From NCBI GenBank assembly GCA_964017045.1, contig OZ024794.1, positions 30,289,815 through 30,353,814 of the forward strand: a DNA stretch of 64,000 nt, in the 5' to 3' direction. Of the stretch, positions 1 to 12,639 are shown piece by piece. The position numbers and the translations under genes were made by a program. Numbering within the stretch: the first letter of the stretch is position 1; each line of letters opens with the position of its first letter. Source of the DNA: Omphiscola glabra (taxonomy: Eukaryota > Mollusca > Gastropoda > Lymnaeidae). A model generated the notes under the pieces. It was not told the DNA's origin, did no database searches, and saw nothing but the letters and a program-made list of their open reading frames with translations.

Positions 1-1412
1 TGTTAAATAATATTTTAATGTACGGAATTAAGTTTTACATTTTTAAGGAATATATCAATATACCAATTCCGTTAATCTAAAATATTGTTAAAAGGATATA
101 AAGATTGTTTTGTTGTAAATTTAAGGTTTTACAATTTTCAGAGAAAGTAAAATGCATTTCAAGAGAGCAAAAATGGTTAGGGTAAGCGGAAATGATGTAG
201 CAGACTAATATTTCTCCACACTAAATGATATGAGTAACGTTAACATCATTACATATATACTATATATAGCAGGTTGAAGATATCACAACGTTCCTGCCAT
301 TATTATCCCGGTAAAATCGGGTCACATATTCTAGTATATTTATATAAATATGTTTTCATTCTGACGAGATTCACTCACTATCAGACACTCCACTCTTATT
401 TTCATCACCGCTTTGTTTCACTCGCAAACGTACTGCACAACTCACCAGCACCTCGCAGGTTCCAGGCGGACAGATCGTTGTGATGTATCGCCAAGGACAA
501 TGTCTCCCAGGGGACAAGGCATCTGCTGCATAACAATAATTATCAGAGGGGAGCACACGAGGTCTGTTACTGGTAGCAGGCCATGCCGTGTTCTTGTGTC
601 GACACACCGAGCCACACGGCCACCCATTGAATATTATATTTATATGCTACACTAACTATAATGGGTTACAAAATATCAAAACAATCCAAAGTAAATTCCG
701 ACATAAGCACTAAAGTTTGGAATTGACTTATTCTATGTTCGTTTAGAATGCTTCAAAAATCCTTTTATCGTGAGCCCTGCAATATTCCCTCTAAGGTTTG
801 CTGGTTCATGTGCAAAATTATACATTGCAGTTGTGTGCACATTTTTTTTACAGCATCAATTTTTTGTGTGCAAAATTGTACAGCCCAAACACACACGTAA
901 CTGACGTTTAGACATAACGGTTAAAATTGTATTAAAAATAATTATCTACCACATTTATAAGTAACTAGAGATTTGTGATTTATTTACTTAATACACATTC
1001 ACTGCGCAATATGCGCCTCGACTGGCGGAGGTGGTTCAGAGCGAGGCTAGCTTGATCAGGTATGTATCAGTATGTACATAAATAGTTCTACGTAAAAAGA
1101 CAAATATATAGATCTGAATCAAATTAAATAATGGATGTATATGCTGTAAAAACTGTATAATTCTGACTGCAGCGTGCAGCGTATCTGTTCGAATTTATTT
1201 TTATAAAAATTTGCTGTGCGGATACTCAAAACTGCTGCTTGGCGTCTGTGAGATAGCTGCGTGGCCGAGCTACCGCGCAGCTTAAAGGGAACATTGGAGC
1301 CCTGCTATTAGCTGAAATATACAAAATTAAGGACGGCATATTACGACGGCAACTCAAAATGCTTTCAGAAAAGAATTTTTTTAACATGGCCTAGTTCCAT
1401 TCTAACCGCATT
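1..1412. other. AT-rich intergenic or intronic DNA, no gene seen
   Basis: No coding frame, splice-flanked exon, RNA gene or terminal inverted repeat could be supported here. The stretch is mostly AT-rich. A somewhat more GC-rich patch lies around 430-620, and another around 1140-1300 contains several GCAGCGTG/GCGCAGC-like words. The small open frames in the first 650 bases overlap on both strands and have no protein-like composition. Confidence 0.5.
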
Positions 1413-1942
1413 TTGAACCCACAACATGGCCCCACGCTGCTAATTTGGCCTTGTATTCTACCTTGCCACGACCCCGGTAACATGTTCTAGTATTCTATCT
1501 TTGACATCTCGCTTGTAACTTGGCCTACTGCACTATGTCTTTGGTATCCCGTTGGTAACTTGGCCTAGTATTCTATCTTGCCTCGACCCTGGTAACATGT
1601 TCTAGTATTCTATCTTTGACATCACGCTGGTAACTTGACCTAGTATTCTATCTTGGCACGACCCTGGTAACTTGGCCTAGTGATCTATCTTGGCAGCACG
1701 CTTGCAACTTGGCCTAGTGTTCTATCTTTGGAATCACCCTGGTAACTTGGCCTAGTATTCTATCTTAGCTCGACCCTGGTAACATGTTCTAGTATTCTAT
1801 CTTTGGTATTATGCTGGAAACCTGGCCTAGTGTTCTATCTTGGCACGACCCTGGTAACTTGGCCTAGTGCTCTATCCTGGCAGCACGCTGGCAACTTGGC
1901 CTAGTGTTCTATCTTTGGCACCACGCTGGTAACCTGGCCCAG
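1413..1942. repeat. minisatellite, ~37-39 bp unit, diverged
   Basis: About 13-14 units built around the words TGGTAACTTGGCC, TAGTATTCTATCTT and GGCACGACCC or GACATCACGC. Units vary in length and alternate between two sub-types (one with ACATGTTC, one with ACTTGGCC), so the array looks old and partly higher-order. It has no coding frame. Confidence 0.9.
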
Positions 1943-2857
1943 ACACAGCTCTAGTGTGCCAATGACATATGCACGAGGCTGGAACTAATGCTCCAATTCA
2001 AAGCGTCTGATTATCTGCTCTGTACGTTATTAATGCGAACTCCGCGGACGAATCTATTGTAAAGGTCAATTGTTTATATTTCCGAAACGGCATTAACATT
2101 ATTGATTTTTCCGTTCAGTCCAGCACTCATACACGGCCATCAAGTTTTTTCCAACAACAATAAACAACGCTGTAACAGCGCTCGACAATGTGGAAACCTT
2201 TTACCCAAACTGTGATTATATGGCTAACAATTGGAACTCAATTTCCTGGTCCTTTCCGAACCAAAGCGCAAATTTTACTGATTTTTTTTCCGCGGCGATC
2301 ATGTTGACAAATGTGAGAGTGAAGCTCGGATATTGCCAGTAACTTCGACGGAGCCAGTGGTCTATCCACCCATGAGCAGATTTGATTGGGTGACGTGAAA
2401 TGCAATCAATAAAGCCTTGAAGCGTGCCGTACTTTTTAATTTTTTTTTTTTTTTACTGTCATACTGCTCTAGACTCCAGCAAATATGTAAGACATGGCCA
2501 AAAATAAAACGCTGCTGATAAGAAAGTATTGTAAGCAGCCTAGGGTATGACATCATGTTATCTGATTAGGCGAGATTACAGCTCTCAGAAATGAAAGCGC
2601 CGTTTTTTATGTTTTTTTTAAATTTTAGGGTTTTTTTGGGTTGTTTTTTTTTTAAATTATTTTTTTAAGAACTATTACGTTTCAAATTATACGGTATGCA
2701 TTCCAAAATCTTGCAATTTGCTTATTTAGTATCTGTTTGTTTGTTAGCTGATGGTTGGATGATCCTATAGTTTTATTCAGCTTTTTTTATAAAAAAAATA
2801 TATTTTTAACTAATGCAATGTTTGAATTAAATAAATAAATAAATATATTTATATATT

Positions 2858-2858
<1 letters not shown>
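1943..2858. other. intergenic DNA, no gene seen
   Basis: Non-repetitive sequence with several poly-T tracts (around 2440-2455 and 2600-2665). A short open frame on the minus strand at 2362-2556 crosses one of these T tracts and has no recognisable similarity. I see no other structure. Confidence 0.5.

Positions 2859-2896
<38 letters not shown>
2859..2896. repeat. (AT)n microsatellite
   Basis: Uninterrupted AT dinucleotides, preceded by an AAAT-rich tract at about 2828-2845. Confidence 0.95.
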
Positions 2897-2898
<2 letters not shown>

Positions 2899-3799
2899 CG
2901 CTTCTGGTGTGACTGTGGACTGCTTCCTAAGCAGCGAATTTGGTATTGAGAGTATATTACAATTAATTCAAAATGTGTGAAAGAAAGTATGGTTCAATGA
3001 GTTCAATAGCGCGCAAAATATTGTTCCCGATAACTACGCTAAATGATATATTTTTTATATAACGCAACTGCTTTTGGCGCGTAATATTTTCTTTTCGGAA
3101 AATGAAATCGTCTCAATTTAAGACGTTTAAAAGTGGTTTGGACGTCAGAATATTTAATATTGTTCATGGGCGTAGCAAAAATTTGGATTCTTAAATGTGC
3201 GCTACTTGAGTTCATGTTTTGTCAAGTAACTACAGTAGATGGGAAGTTCTTCTAACCAGTATTTATCAATTGAGTAAAGATGATCGGGAGATAGACATAA
3301 ACGCTGTAAATGCTTTGTCGGTGCAGTAAACTTATCACGAAATGTATTTGCAGTCTACGGTTGAACAACAAAAGACATCAATTTCATTTTTATTCCTGTA
3401 TCTGCTGATGTTACCCATATCTTGATGAATGTTTACATGGCTTATTTCGTTTGCTTTGTTCTTGTGTGTAGCCAGTAGGAAAATGAGCCAGACGGTAAAA
3501 CGAGCAGAACTTGCAAGAATTACCGGAACTACTTTTTTTTTAAATTTATCGTGCGGCCATAAATAGATTACATCGCTATATTACGATACGGGCAGACGCC
3601 CAGACACGGAGAAAAAGCACCGAACTTGGCTTGCTAGCATGGGAGGTCACAGAGTAAGGTCCAGAGGACATCTGGATGGGGGTTCTCTAGAGGTAGTGGA
3701 ATGGGGGAGGGGGGCTAGAAGCATGGGAACGCTAGGTAGGTGTTTTCTAGAGGTAGTGGAACGCTGTTTGGGGGTATATAGGGTGGGTGGAGGGGGTCC
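2897..3799. other. intergenic DNA, no gene seen
   Basis: Unique AT-rich sequence. The last ~150 bases (from about 3640) are G-rich and contain early, irregular relatives of the 32-bp minisatellite that follows: CTAGAGGTAGTGGAA at about 3688 and 3748. Confidence 0.5.
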
Positions 3800-4101
3800 T
3801 AGAGGCAGTGAAACGCTAGGCAGGTGTTTTCTACAGGCAGTGAAACGCTAGGCAAGTGTTTTCTATAGGCAGTGAAACGCTAGGCAGGTGTATTCTAGAG
3901 GAAGTGAAACGCAAGGCAGGTGTATTCTAGAGGAAGTGAAACGCTAGGCAGGTGTATTCTAGAGGCAGTGAAACGCTAGGCAGGTGTATTCTAGAGGCAG
4001 TGAAACGCTAGGCAGGTGTATTCTAGAGGCAGTGAAACGCTAGGCAGGTGTATTCTAGAGGCAGTGAAACGCTAGGCAGGCGTTTACTACAGGCAGTGGG
4101 A
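3800..4101. repeat. minisatellite, 32-bp unit
   Basis: About nine to ten units containing the words CTAGAGGCAGTGAAACGC and TAGGCAGGTGTATT. The central units (about 3930-4080) are nearly identical. It ends next to a run of about 15 G at 4115-4129. Confidence 0.95.
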
Positions 4102-4391
4102 CGCTTGGGTTGTTGGGGGGGGGGGGGGGTTCTGGAGACTATCGATCGATAGCTGGAAATTTTTTAAAGCATCATACCACTGTTTTTTCCCCAGAAATAG
4201 CTAAACACTAATAGCGATCTCAATAATTAGTTATGAATTATGCCAAGTCAAAAATAATTAAATTATCCGCTTTTCTTATGTTGCTCAAGCCTCACGTTTT
4301 TTTAGTCATATGATTAACAACTCAGACGTTTTGGGTACATTTTTTTCTTCTACTTGTTAGTACATTTTTTGAAAAACTTTTTATAAAAGTA

Positions 4392-5242
4392 TATTATTAT
4401 TATTATTAGGTGTTGTCTTATATAGCGCGGTAACTCAGCATAGGGCTGGGCTCACCGCGCTGTACATAAAAATATTAGAATGAGAGACATAATCGTGACA
4501 ATAAAATAAAATACATGTATGTAATAAAGAACAGCTGTATAAAGACAAAACAAAAACTAATGCATATCCACCCCAGAACTTTTACATGACAAGCCATGGA
4601 CGGCGGCCAGCAGCATCGTTTATCGGTCAGATGTATGGAATCAGTCGGGGTAGTAGAGTTTAAAGAGATGTGTTTTGAGTGCAGTTTTGAAGGCTGTGAT
4701 GGTTGATATATTGCGGATGTGTAGTGGAAGAGAATTCCATTGTTTGGGGGCACAGTAAGAGAAAGATCTTTCACCGTATGTTTTTGTGCGAGTCTTGGGG
4801 ACAGAAAGAATACGCGCGTCTGCGGAGGAGCGAAGCTATCGAAGGGGTGAATAGACAGAAAGAAATTCGGTTAGATAGGAAGGGCAGGAATTCGAGAACA
4901 AGTTGTGGCAGAGAACAGAGAGTTTATAGTCACTCCGTGCTTGTACAGGGAGCCAATGAAGTGAATGAAGTAGTGGTGTTTTGCCTTTAAAACTAGCCTA
5001 GCAGCTGAATTTTGAACCTTTTGTAGTTTTTCTAAGAAGTGTTTTGGTGAACCTGACAGAAGAGAGTTGCAATAGTCAAGACGAGAGAGAGAACAAGAGC
5101 GTAGACTGGGGTTTTTGTTGCACTAACTGTGAGGTAGTGGCAAATTGAGCTGATCTGACAGCTAGCCGTGTATGTAAAGCGACAAATGTGGGATATATGA
5201 TTATCGAGAGACATATTGTTAGACAGAAAATAACCAAGATTA
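4392..5242 (-). mobile_element. 5'-truncated LINE 3' end, copy A (CR1/L2-like)
   Basis: On the minus strand this carries the last part of a non-LTR retrotransposon ORF2 and its 3' untranslated region, ending at 4392-4408 in an (ATT)n tail. It matches the 3' half of the LINE at 33925-35736 almost throughout, and the 3' end at 42536-43032. The shared words include the end of the reverse transcriptase (a relic of LDYCNSLLSG, of PLLHSLHW-like sequence and of FSFFAPQ-like sequence) and the 3' UTR word GTCCATGGCTTGACATG. It is a typical 5'-truncated insertion with no intact frame. It keeps a single copy of the segment that has become a 22-bp array in the copy at 34917-35213. Confidence 0.88.
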
Positions 5243-5262
5243 TATATATATATATATATATA
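5243..5262. repeat. (AT)n microsatellite
   Basis: About ten AT units directly beside the 5' truncation point of LINE copy A. Confidence 0.85.
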
Positions 5263-5629
5263 TCAGTTTTGAGTGACTGAATAAAATCTATTTTCATTAT
5301 GGATACAGCCGTAAATGATCAGATCTGTACCATGTGGTCAACTGTTTTTCTACGCTGACAAGTCTGCGACAAGTGACTACTAAAATAAATCAGCTTAAAA
5401 TTACAGTAACATTTGGCTTGAGTAGTAAACTTGACTTGAGCAGTACATTTTTTTATAATAAGGGAGCGTTGCTCACTCTCTCGTCCTCTGCCTATGAGAT
5501 CCAATGGCAAGATTTAGTCAAGACGACTGGAAGTACACCATCAGATGCAGTAGATGACCAGCGGTGTGTGTTCCCTGTACACTTTATGCGTTCCACATGG
5601 TAGGGGTTGTCGGAATTTTCACTGTGTCA

Positions 5630-5745
5630 GTGTCATACCACCTTACGGGACTCCATCTCTGGATTCGAATTCATGACTAGCCTTCTCTTCGATAGGTTAC
5701 CATTGAAGGTTAACGAGTCTTAGCCATACGGGGTGCTGGTGTTTT
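5630..5745 (-). other. possible tRNA-derived SINE head (weak)
   Basis: On the minus strand, TGGCTAAGACTCG near 5725 resembles an RNA polymerase III A box. TTCGAATCC near 5652 matches the core of a B box, about 55 nt downstream. The segment does not fold into an obvious tRNA, and I see no poly-A tail or target duplication. It could equally be chance or a fragment of an unknown repeat. Confidence 0.22.
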
Positions 5746-5818
5746 TTTTTTTTTGATTGTCTAGGCTTTTGCTGGAGACTAAACTCCAGTCGCCTTCGAT
5801 TAACTTAGGACTTAATGG

Positions 5819-5940
5819 GTCTGACACTGAATGAAAACTTGGCATTTGATGGTTCTGACACTGAATGAACACTTGGCACTTGATGGTTCTGACACTGAAT
5901 GAAAACTTGGCACTTGATGGTTCTGACACTGAATGAAAAA
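5819..5940. repeat. minisatellite, 34-bp unit, ~3.5 copies
   Basis: Units share the words CTGACACTGAATGAA and CTTGGCACTTGATGG. Copies are nearly identical, so the expansion is recent. Confidence 0.95.
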
Positions 5941-7305
5941 TAATAAATGCGCTATTTTGTTTTCTCTAATGGTAATGTTGTAAATTCGTGTGCACATGGA
6001 ATCTGTGATACATTTCACGCATCTAACATTTTACTTGGATCATTTAACTCGTTCTGAGCATTTTAGATTTATACCTGAGAGGAGAGGTTCCCAAACTGTA
6101 CGGTGCGGGGCACTCGGTCGGCGCAGCTTCCTTACAAGGGCGTTGCGAAATGAAAAGCTTTTGCATTAAAAAAAAAATGCTTTTGTGCACACAACTTGTT
6201 AGGATTCTATATAGGCGCTTTAGGACAGGTAGGACACCATTACTCGAAATTGGTAGCCTCTGTTTACGCGGTACACTTAGGACTTTATGACGCAACACAC
6301 ACACACACAATTAAACTCGGGACCTTGTTTCCAAAAACCAATACTGATGTTTTTTTAAATTGTATTTTTTTTAAAATATCAAATGTTCACAATGCCTTGG
6401 GTTCAATCGTGTCTGAATAAACAAGGATTACAACACATTCAACTTTTTCACAACGGCCGGGCAGATATGACATCTCATCTAAAGCTCATTATAGCGTCAA
6501 GTGGGGATAATCTAAAAAAAAAAAAATATATATATTTAAAACCGCAATTACAACTTGTGAAGGGAAAGGGGGGAAATATCCGATCAATGTAACATAAACA
6601 CATATACTTAATGGTCGTAAGATAGTATTTTGGGACTCAAAGTAAACATTATAATTGGTGTATTCTAAATCAATTTTTAAAAATAGAGTACCATCAAGCT
6701 ACGGATCGATATATCGATTGTATCATTTAATTCAATGTTAAAAAATAAATGCAAACCTTTAAGTTGTTTACTAGAAGCGAAGTGAAATCACTTCTTAAAT
6801 TTGATTTGACTAATGCAACATACTGTGTCAAGAACTTTGTCATACTTTTTCTTTTTATTGATTCAATATTTATATTACCAGACGAGATCCTTCTTATATC
6901 CATTAATAAAAAAAACATTCACATAATAATTGAAAATTATTAAATCAATAAAGTACTTGATATAATTATTTCAACCTTTTTTCCTTTTTTTCCCCTCTTT
7001 TTTTTCTTCTTTTTTTCTCTTTTTTTCCTCTTTTTTTTTCTTTAATTGACAAATTTTAAGTGATAAGTTAAAAGCGTTGAACTCTTTCGAATACTTGAGA
7101 ACTCCTAATATCGAATTATGTAATTTAAACTGACAATATATTCAATGAATATTTATTTGTTTTCTATTTTCAGGAAGATCCATTTGGTGTTATTTTTCCT
7201 AATTTCAATTCTTGCTTCATTAATTGCTGGATTCTAGTTTCAATATCCGTTCCCTTACCCACTGTTGCACTTCTGTTCTGGTTTTTTAATATATATCTCA
7301 AATAG
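5941..7305. other. AT-rich DNA with polypyrimidine tract, no gene seen
   Basis: Contains a short (AC)n at about 6295-6310 and a long T/C-only tract at about 6965-7042. Otherwise it is unique AT-rich sequence. Overlapping open frames on both strands at 6727-6943 are just low-complexity AT sequence. Confidence 0.45.
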
Positions 7306-7420
7306 GAGGAAAAACTCGACCTGAAAGAAATAGAGAAGACGCGACAGAAATTCAGAGCCGTAATCCAGGCCCACCCCAAGGCCATAGCAGGGCCCTGCGA
7401 GATAGCTTCCTCGTTTAGCC
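7306..7420 (+). CDS. possible coding exon of an unknown host gene
   Basis: The candidate begins right after an AG at 7304-7305, preceded by a T-rich tract. It is open for about 40 codons on the plus strand, starting EEKLDLKEIEK and continuing through KFRAVIQAHPKAIAGP. The composition is charged and helical, unlike the surrounding AT-rich DNA, and the GC content rises sharply exactly at this point. The frame runs on to a poly-G tract at 7429-7441, and I cannot identify a convincing donor site. A second good acceptor (TTTTCTATTTTCAG) sits at about 7160-7173, but what follows it is not clearly open. I do not recognise the protein. It could be a chance open frame. Confidence 0.3.
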
Positions 7421-7441
7421 GGCTTATTGGGGGGGGGGGGG

Positions 7442-8356
7442 CTTTGGCTTACAGCAATTGTCTTTCCACAGTACTGACAAACCTCAACAATGAGATTAGC
7501 TCATCCCTTGTGGGAATTGTGGTAGTTGGGTCGAGAGTCTGAAAGGTATGAAGAGAAAGAAGGCCTGCGATCTACAGTAACAATTGTTTTAATCGATTTT
7601 TGTAGACCGGGTGATATATCTTGGATAGTATGAACTATAAACAATATGGCTAATAGTTCTTAATACAATTATTTTGTATAGATAGCACATGTTGGCCTGC
7701 CTGTAAACTGAAAAAAAACACCTTCATTCTAAAAAAAAAAAAAAAAAGGGATGGAAGTATTGGTCTTTAAATCAAAACTATACCATTCAGCGTCAGTAAA
7801 TTCGAAAATAAATCCAGCTTTGTCTTTTTATAGACTTGACTCCAAAATCATAAACAATATTATAATAACATTGCAATGGACAAAAAAATAAATAAATAAT
7901 TTGCTGTTTTATTTATTTATGTCTTTGTTTGTTTGTTTGTTTAAAAATCCACTCAATCTGTTCAGATGTTGAAAATGGACACATAGGATGGGCTGGCGAT
8001 CGTTTAATGTCGGGGGTCCAAAATAAAATGTCGAGGCATGTTAAAGCAGCACAGGGTGTCGAAAAAGACATGGGGCGCCAAATACGATACAAGGGCAGAA
8101 AAACAACACAGGGCGCCTTAAACGACGTGAAGTGTCAAGAACGACACGACTTGCCGAAAACGAAACCGGCGTGCCAAAGTAACATGGCACAGCATGGCGT
8201 GACATGGATGATGATCTTGAAGCAAGCGTTAATTATCTCATGTACGTCTTCAGAAAAGCTACAGAACCCCACCCCAAATACTGAAAATACAAAGCCCCCC
8301 CCCCCCACCTTTCCATTTAAATCTGAAACTTTGTGTTTGAATAGTTTGATATAATG
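7442..8356. other. intergenic DNA with a diverged repeat
   Basis: Mostly unique sequence. Between about 8000 and 8210, short words such as GGCGCC, CGACAC and AAACGAC recur irregularly at roughly 30-40 bp, suggesting an old degenerate tandem array. A poly-C run occurs at about 8287-8298. No gene is supported; the open frame at 7929-8354 reads through this degenerate repeat. Confidence 0.4.
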
Positions 8357-8726
8357 CAGTGGTGGGCAAACTTTTTGTGCGGAGGGCCGCATTGACTAAT
8401 GTAAAGCTATGCGGTGGCCGAATGTATATTATGTCCAATTTTTACATTTCGATAAACATTACTCTAGACTATATTAAAATCGATAAATTCGCATTTTAGC
8501 ATTACATCACAAAAGTTAAGGACTGTTTTAAAAAATAGAAAATTAAAAAGCAATTTGATCAAAAATGTAAAAACAATCATAACTTCTGTAATGAAATACT
8601 GTAAAATTGAACAAAACAACTTAAAAGCAAAGTAATTTTTAAATTTTTTAAATGCCTTCAAATGCCGCATAATATCAGTTCCCGAGCCGCATGCCGCCCG
8701 CGGGGGCCGTAGTTTTTCCACCTCTG
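8357..8726. mobile_element. hAT-type miniature transposon (non-autonomous)
   Basis: Begins CAGTGGTGGGCAAACT and ends with the inverted form of CAGAGGTGGAAAAACT, so 13 of the first 16 positions match. The flanks are ATATAATG (8349-8356) and GTATAGTG (8727-8734). These are an 8-bp target duplication with two transitions, which is the size hAT transposases make. GC-rich subterminal segments (GGAGGGCCGC on the left, GCGGGGGCCG on the right) surround an AT-rich core with no transposase. The decayed target duplication suggests an older insertion than the other hAT copies here. Confidence 0.82.
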
Positions 8727-9040
8727 GTATAGTGCATTCTATTTCTACTAAATATGCACAGAAATTCGGGTGTTGGCGATAGGTCTATAAGTTATAAGAC
8801 CCAATTCGTTGATGTCACTGGGTTATTTCAAGACAATTACCTTGAGGACGGACAATTTCATGGGAATACGACGACGTAGTTGCCTGTAAATAGCTAACCT
8901 TTTGCCGTCCTCGGTTAATACAATATCCTGTCTCATCCGAGACCCTCGGACTAAACACAATCCCAATCAGTCCTTTCAGAACCAGAGAAAATTCGATTGT
9001 GTGTATGCGTGTTTGTCATGCTCACTATCGTTTTTTAAAA

Positions 9041-9076
<36 letters not shown>

Positions 9077-9283
9077 AACAACGCTATGAAAAATGGCGCT
9101 ATTGTGGAGGGTAAAGTATTTGGCTGATGTCTTGGGCTCCACCCAAATTTAGAAGTCTGATTTCCGGCCAGACGAAGGGTTGGTGTGAAGCAGGAATTGA
9201 GTTATTGCATATCTGTTGGTTCACGTCACGTGGCTGCTGTAATCTCTACCCCCCTCCAGCCCCACACTCTTCTAATCCTGTTA
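8727..9283. other. intergenic DNA, no gene seen
   Basis: Unique sequence with a poly-T tract at about 9042-9068. No exon or RNA gene could be supported. Confidence 0.45.
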
Positions 9284-9328
9284 TCCTCTCTCCCTCCCTC
9301 TCCCTCCCTCCCTCCCTCTCCCTCCCTC
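9284..9328. repeat. (CCCT)n-like simple repeat
   Basis: Pyrimidine-only run of CTCC/CCCT units. Confidence 0.85.
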
Positions 9329-9476
9329 ACTAACTCTGTCTCTCCTTAGCCTAAACAAATTGATCGAGAAAATCTCCGAACCCCGACGGCCGCCTCCCTC
9401 TGGTGTTCTTCTCAAGCTATCGATTTCCATGACGAGTCGGTGTCTTTCAGTTGAAATGTTCCTCTGTCCCATCCCC

Positions 9477-9838
9477 CCTCACCACATCCTCGGCTTTCAT
9501 TCAGATCTCACACGGCTCTTATCTGATAGCCCTTTCTCGTCCTGTTCTCTCAATTTCCCCCCCCCCCCACATACCTCACCACATCCTCGGCTTTCATTCA
9601 GATCTCACACGGCTCTTATCTGATAGCCCTTTCTCGTCCTGTTCTCTCAATCCCCCCCCCCCACCTCACCACATCCCCAGCTTTCATTCAGATCTCACAC
9701 GGCTCTTATCTGATAGCCCTTTCTCGTCCTGTTCTCTCAATCCCCCCCCCCCCACCTCACCACATCCTCGGCTTTCATTCAGATCTCACACGGCTCTTAT
9801 CTGATAGCCCTTTCTCGTCCTGTTCTCTCAATCCCGCC
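9477..9838. repeat. tandem repeat, ~90-100 bp unit, four copies
   Basis: Four copies of a unit containing CACCACATCC, CAGATCTCACACGGCTC and CGTCCTGTTCTCTCAAT, each followed by a poly-C run of variable length. Sequence between the C runs is almost identical from copy to copy. The differing C-run lengths account for most of the length variation. Confidence 0.95.
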
Positions 9839-10919
9839 CCCACCCCGGAACTTTCCTTAACTCCCTGTCGCTCTACCTCTAGCAGACAGTAATCTCATGC
9901 TCTGTCCAGACCCGCGAGGCTATTATCATCTTGTTTTCACTTTGTCCTCAGGTCAAAACTCAATTTTCAGCACTTCGTAAGCATGAGGTCACATTTCTAA
10001 ACTGGTCTACTTTAAAAACCTGCTTTGATCTTGTGCACTACGTTACCTTCTCTTGATACGAATGTACCAACCGGGGTCTTTTAGGAGCTGGTGTCCATGA
10101 TTCGCTTAAATACCCGGATTACTATAAGACCGTGGTTTAAAAATGAAATAAAGTAGTCTAAATTCATGGATACCAACGTACCCAAACATGATATTATCTA
10201 TGAAAATCATGTTCAGACACGTCTCTATTTCAAACTATCTGAATTCATGTACTACCAAATGCCCAATGAGACCACATCCTGTCCACAAGCACTGATGTAA
10301 TGTTTTTTTAAACGCTATTTCTCTTCATATTGTTAAATTCCATTTGACTGACACCATTTTTTTGCAAAAGGAATTCACTGTTATGGTAAGTGAGATATTC
10401 ATTCAAATGCCAATTTTTTTTTTTTAACACCACCAATCTGTAGACGTTCAATGAGTTCGCTTAAAAAAGCATCGCGATCTAAATAATATGACATCAGAAC
10501 GCCCCCCCCACCCCCCCCCGGGCCAACCAAACCCCCGTGTGGCCGCCCTAAGGTGCCAACCCGTATGACAAGTTTCTTCGACTAAAACGTAATAAACGCG
10601 CCATCTCTCCGTCCGGCTCCCGACATTGAGAGGCATTGCTTCGGTTTATTGTGTTGCACTTAATAAAGGTCGTCGGCATTGATGGGATAACAACAGAAAT
10701 GGTCTCGTCTGCTGCTCTGTCGTCATAAGATCAATGGATGCTGCATGGAGAATATATATATATTTTTTTTTTTGGTTAAAAAAAAAAAAAGGGATATACA
10801 AATACGCGCTCGTTTAAAGACGTGCTTTCTGAGTTTTGCGTAAATAAGTTTGGATATTTCTTTTTAATTGAAGTCGCACATTCTTGTACGGCATGGTGTA
10901 CTCATTTGTGGGCTGGGAG
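9839..10919. other. intergenic DNA, no gene seen
   Basis: Unique sequence with a C-rich patch at about 10500-10520 and T/A homopolymers near 10760-10790. I see no supported gene. Confidence 0.45.
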
Positions 10920-11340
10920 AACGGTGCTACCGGACACCCGTCCCATGTCCCTCACGTGTACATATATTACTTACATAGGCACATGTCCCTCGTATGTGCA
11001 CAAATTCCTCATCGGTATACCTGCACTTCGTTACTTCACGTTTTCACAAATTTTTATTAATTTGAGCACATATCTTTCATGTAAGCCCATATTCCTTATA
11101 TGGACACATGTCCCTCGTAAGTACACACGTTTATCAAAGGACGCATGTTCCTTAAATATAAACATTATCCTAAAGCTGTACGCATGTTCCCTGCTGTCTT
11201 TATTTCAACACATCCAAATCAAGAAAAAAAATACGAAGAATTCCTATACCCTGGAGAGCTGCCCCGGTGTGCCTAATTTAGAACCCTCCCAGCTTAACAC
11301 AAGTCCCTCATTTGGAACCCTCACACTTTAACACATGTCT
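10920..11340. repeat. degenerate tandem repeat around CACATGTCCCTC
   Basis: Related words (CACATGTCCCTCGTA, GCATGTTCCTTA, ACAAGTCCCTCATTT, ACACATGTCTCTCAT) recur every ~25-50 bp across the interval, so this looks like a much-diverged minisatellite. The plus-strand open frame at 10822-11331 reads through it and is not considered a gene. Confidence 0.55.
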
Positions 11341-11685
11341 CTCATCGTGACACCGCCTCCTGTTCCTGGCGAATTGTTTAAAATTAAAAATGAACAAGAA
11401 ACAATCAAGTCAAGGTCAATGGATTAAGGAATTTAATAGTCTAGAAACCATTCTATTTCTCATACCCCAACAATATTAAAGAGCAGCGAAGAACTTAGAG
11501 AAGGAATTTCCAGACTGAAAACAAAATGTGCTATGACATCAAAACAATTCTATCTGTGTAAAGTTGCCCTTTATTTACAATTATCTAGAATGCTACTACT
11601 TCTACAGGGAGATTCACTTGAAAGAGGCCCCGAAAATCCTGTTGTAACTTCCTATAGATTAAACCAATTTTAACTTCAAAAATAC

Positions 11686-12590
<905 letters not shown>

Positions 12591-12639
12591 TCTATATATA
12601 TAAAAATGAATGTATGTATCTTTGTAACTTTTTATGTAT

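Noticed and set aside
9360..9804. Overlapping plus frames of 87 and 117 codons
   Set aside because: They read through the ~95-bp array with poly-C runs.
10822..11331. 169-codon plus-strand open frame
   Set aside because: It reads through a degenerate CACATGTCCCTC repeat. Composition is not protein-like and there is no recognisable motif.
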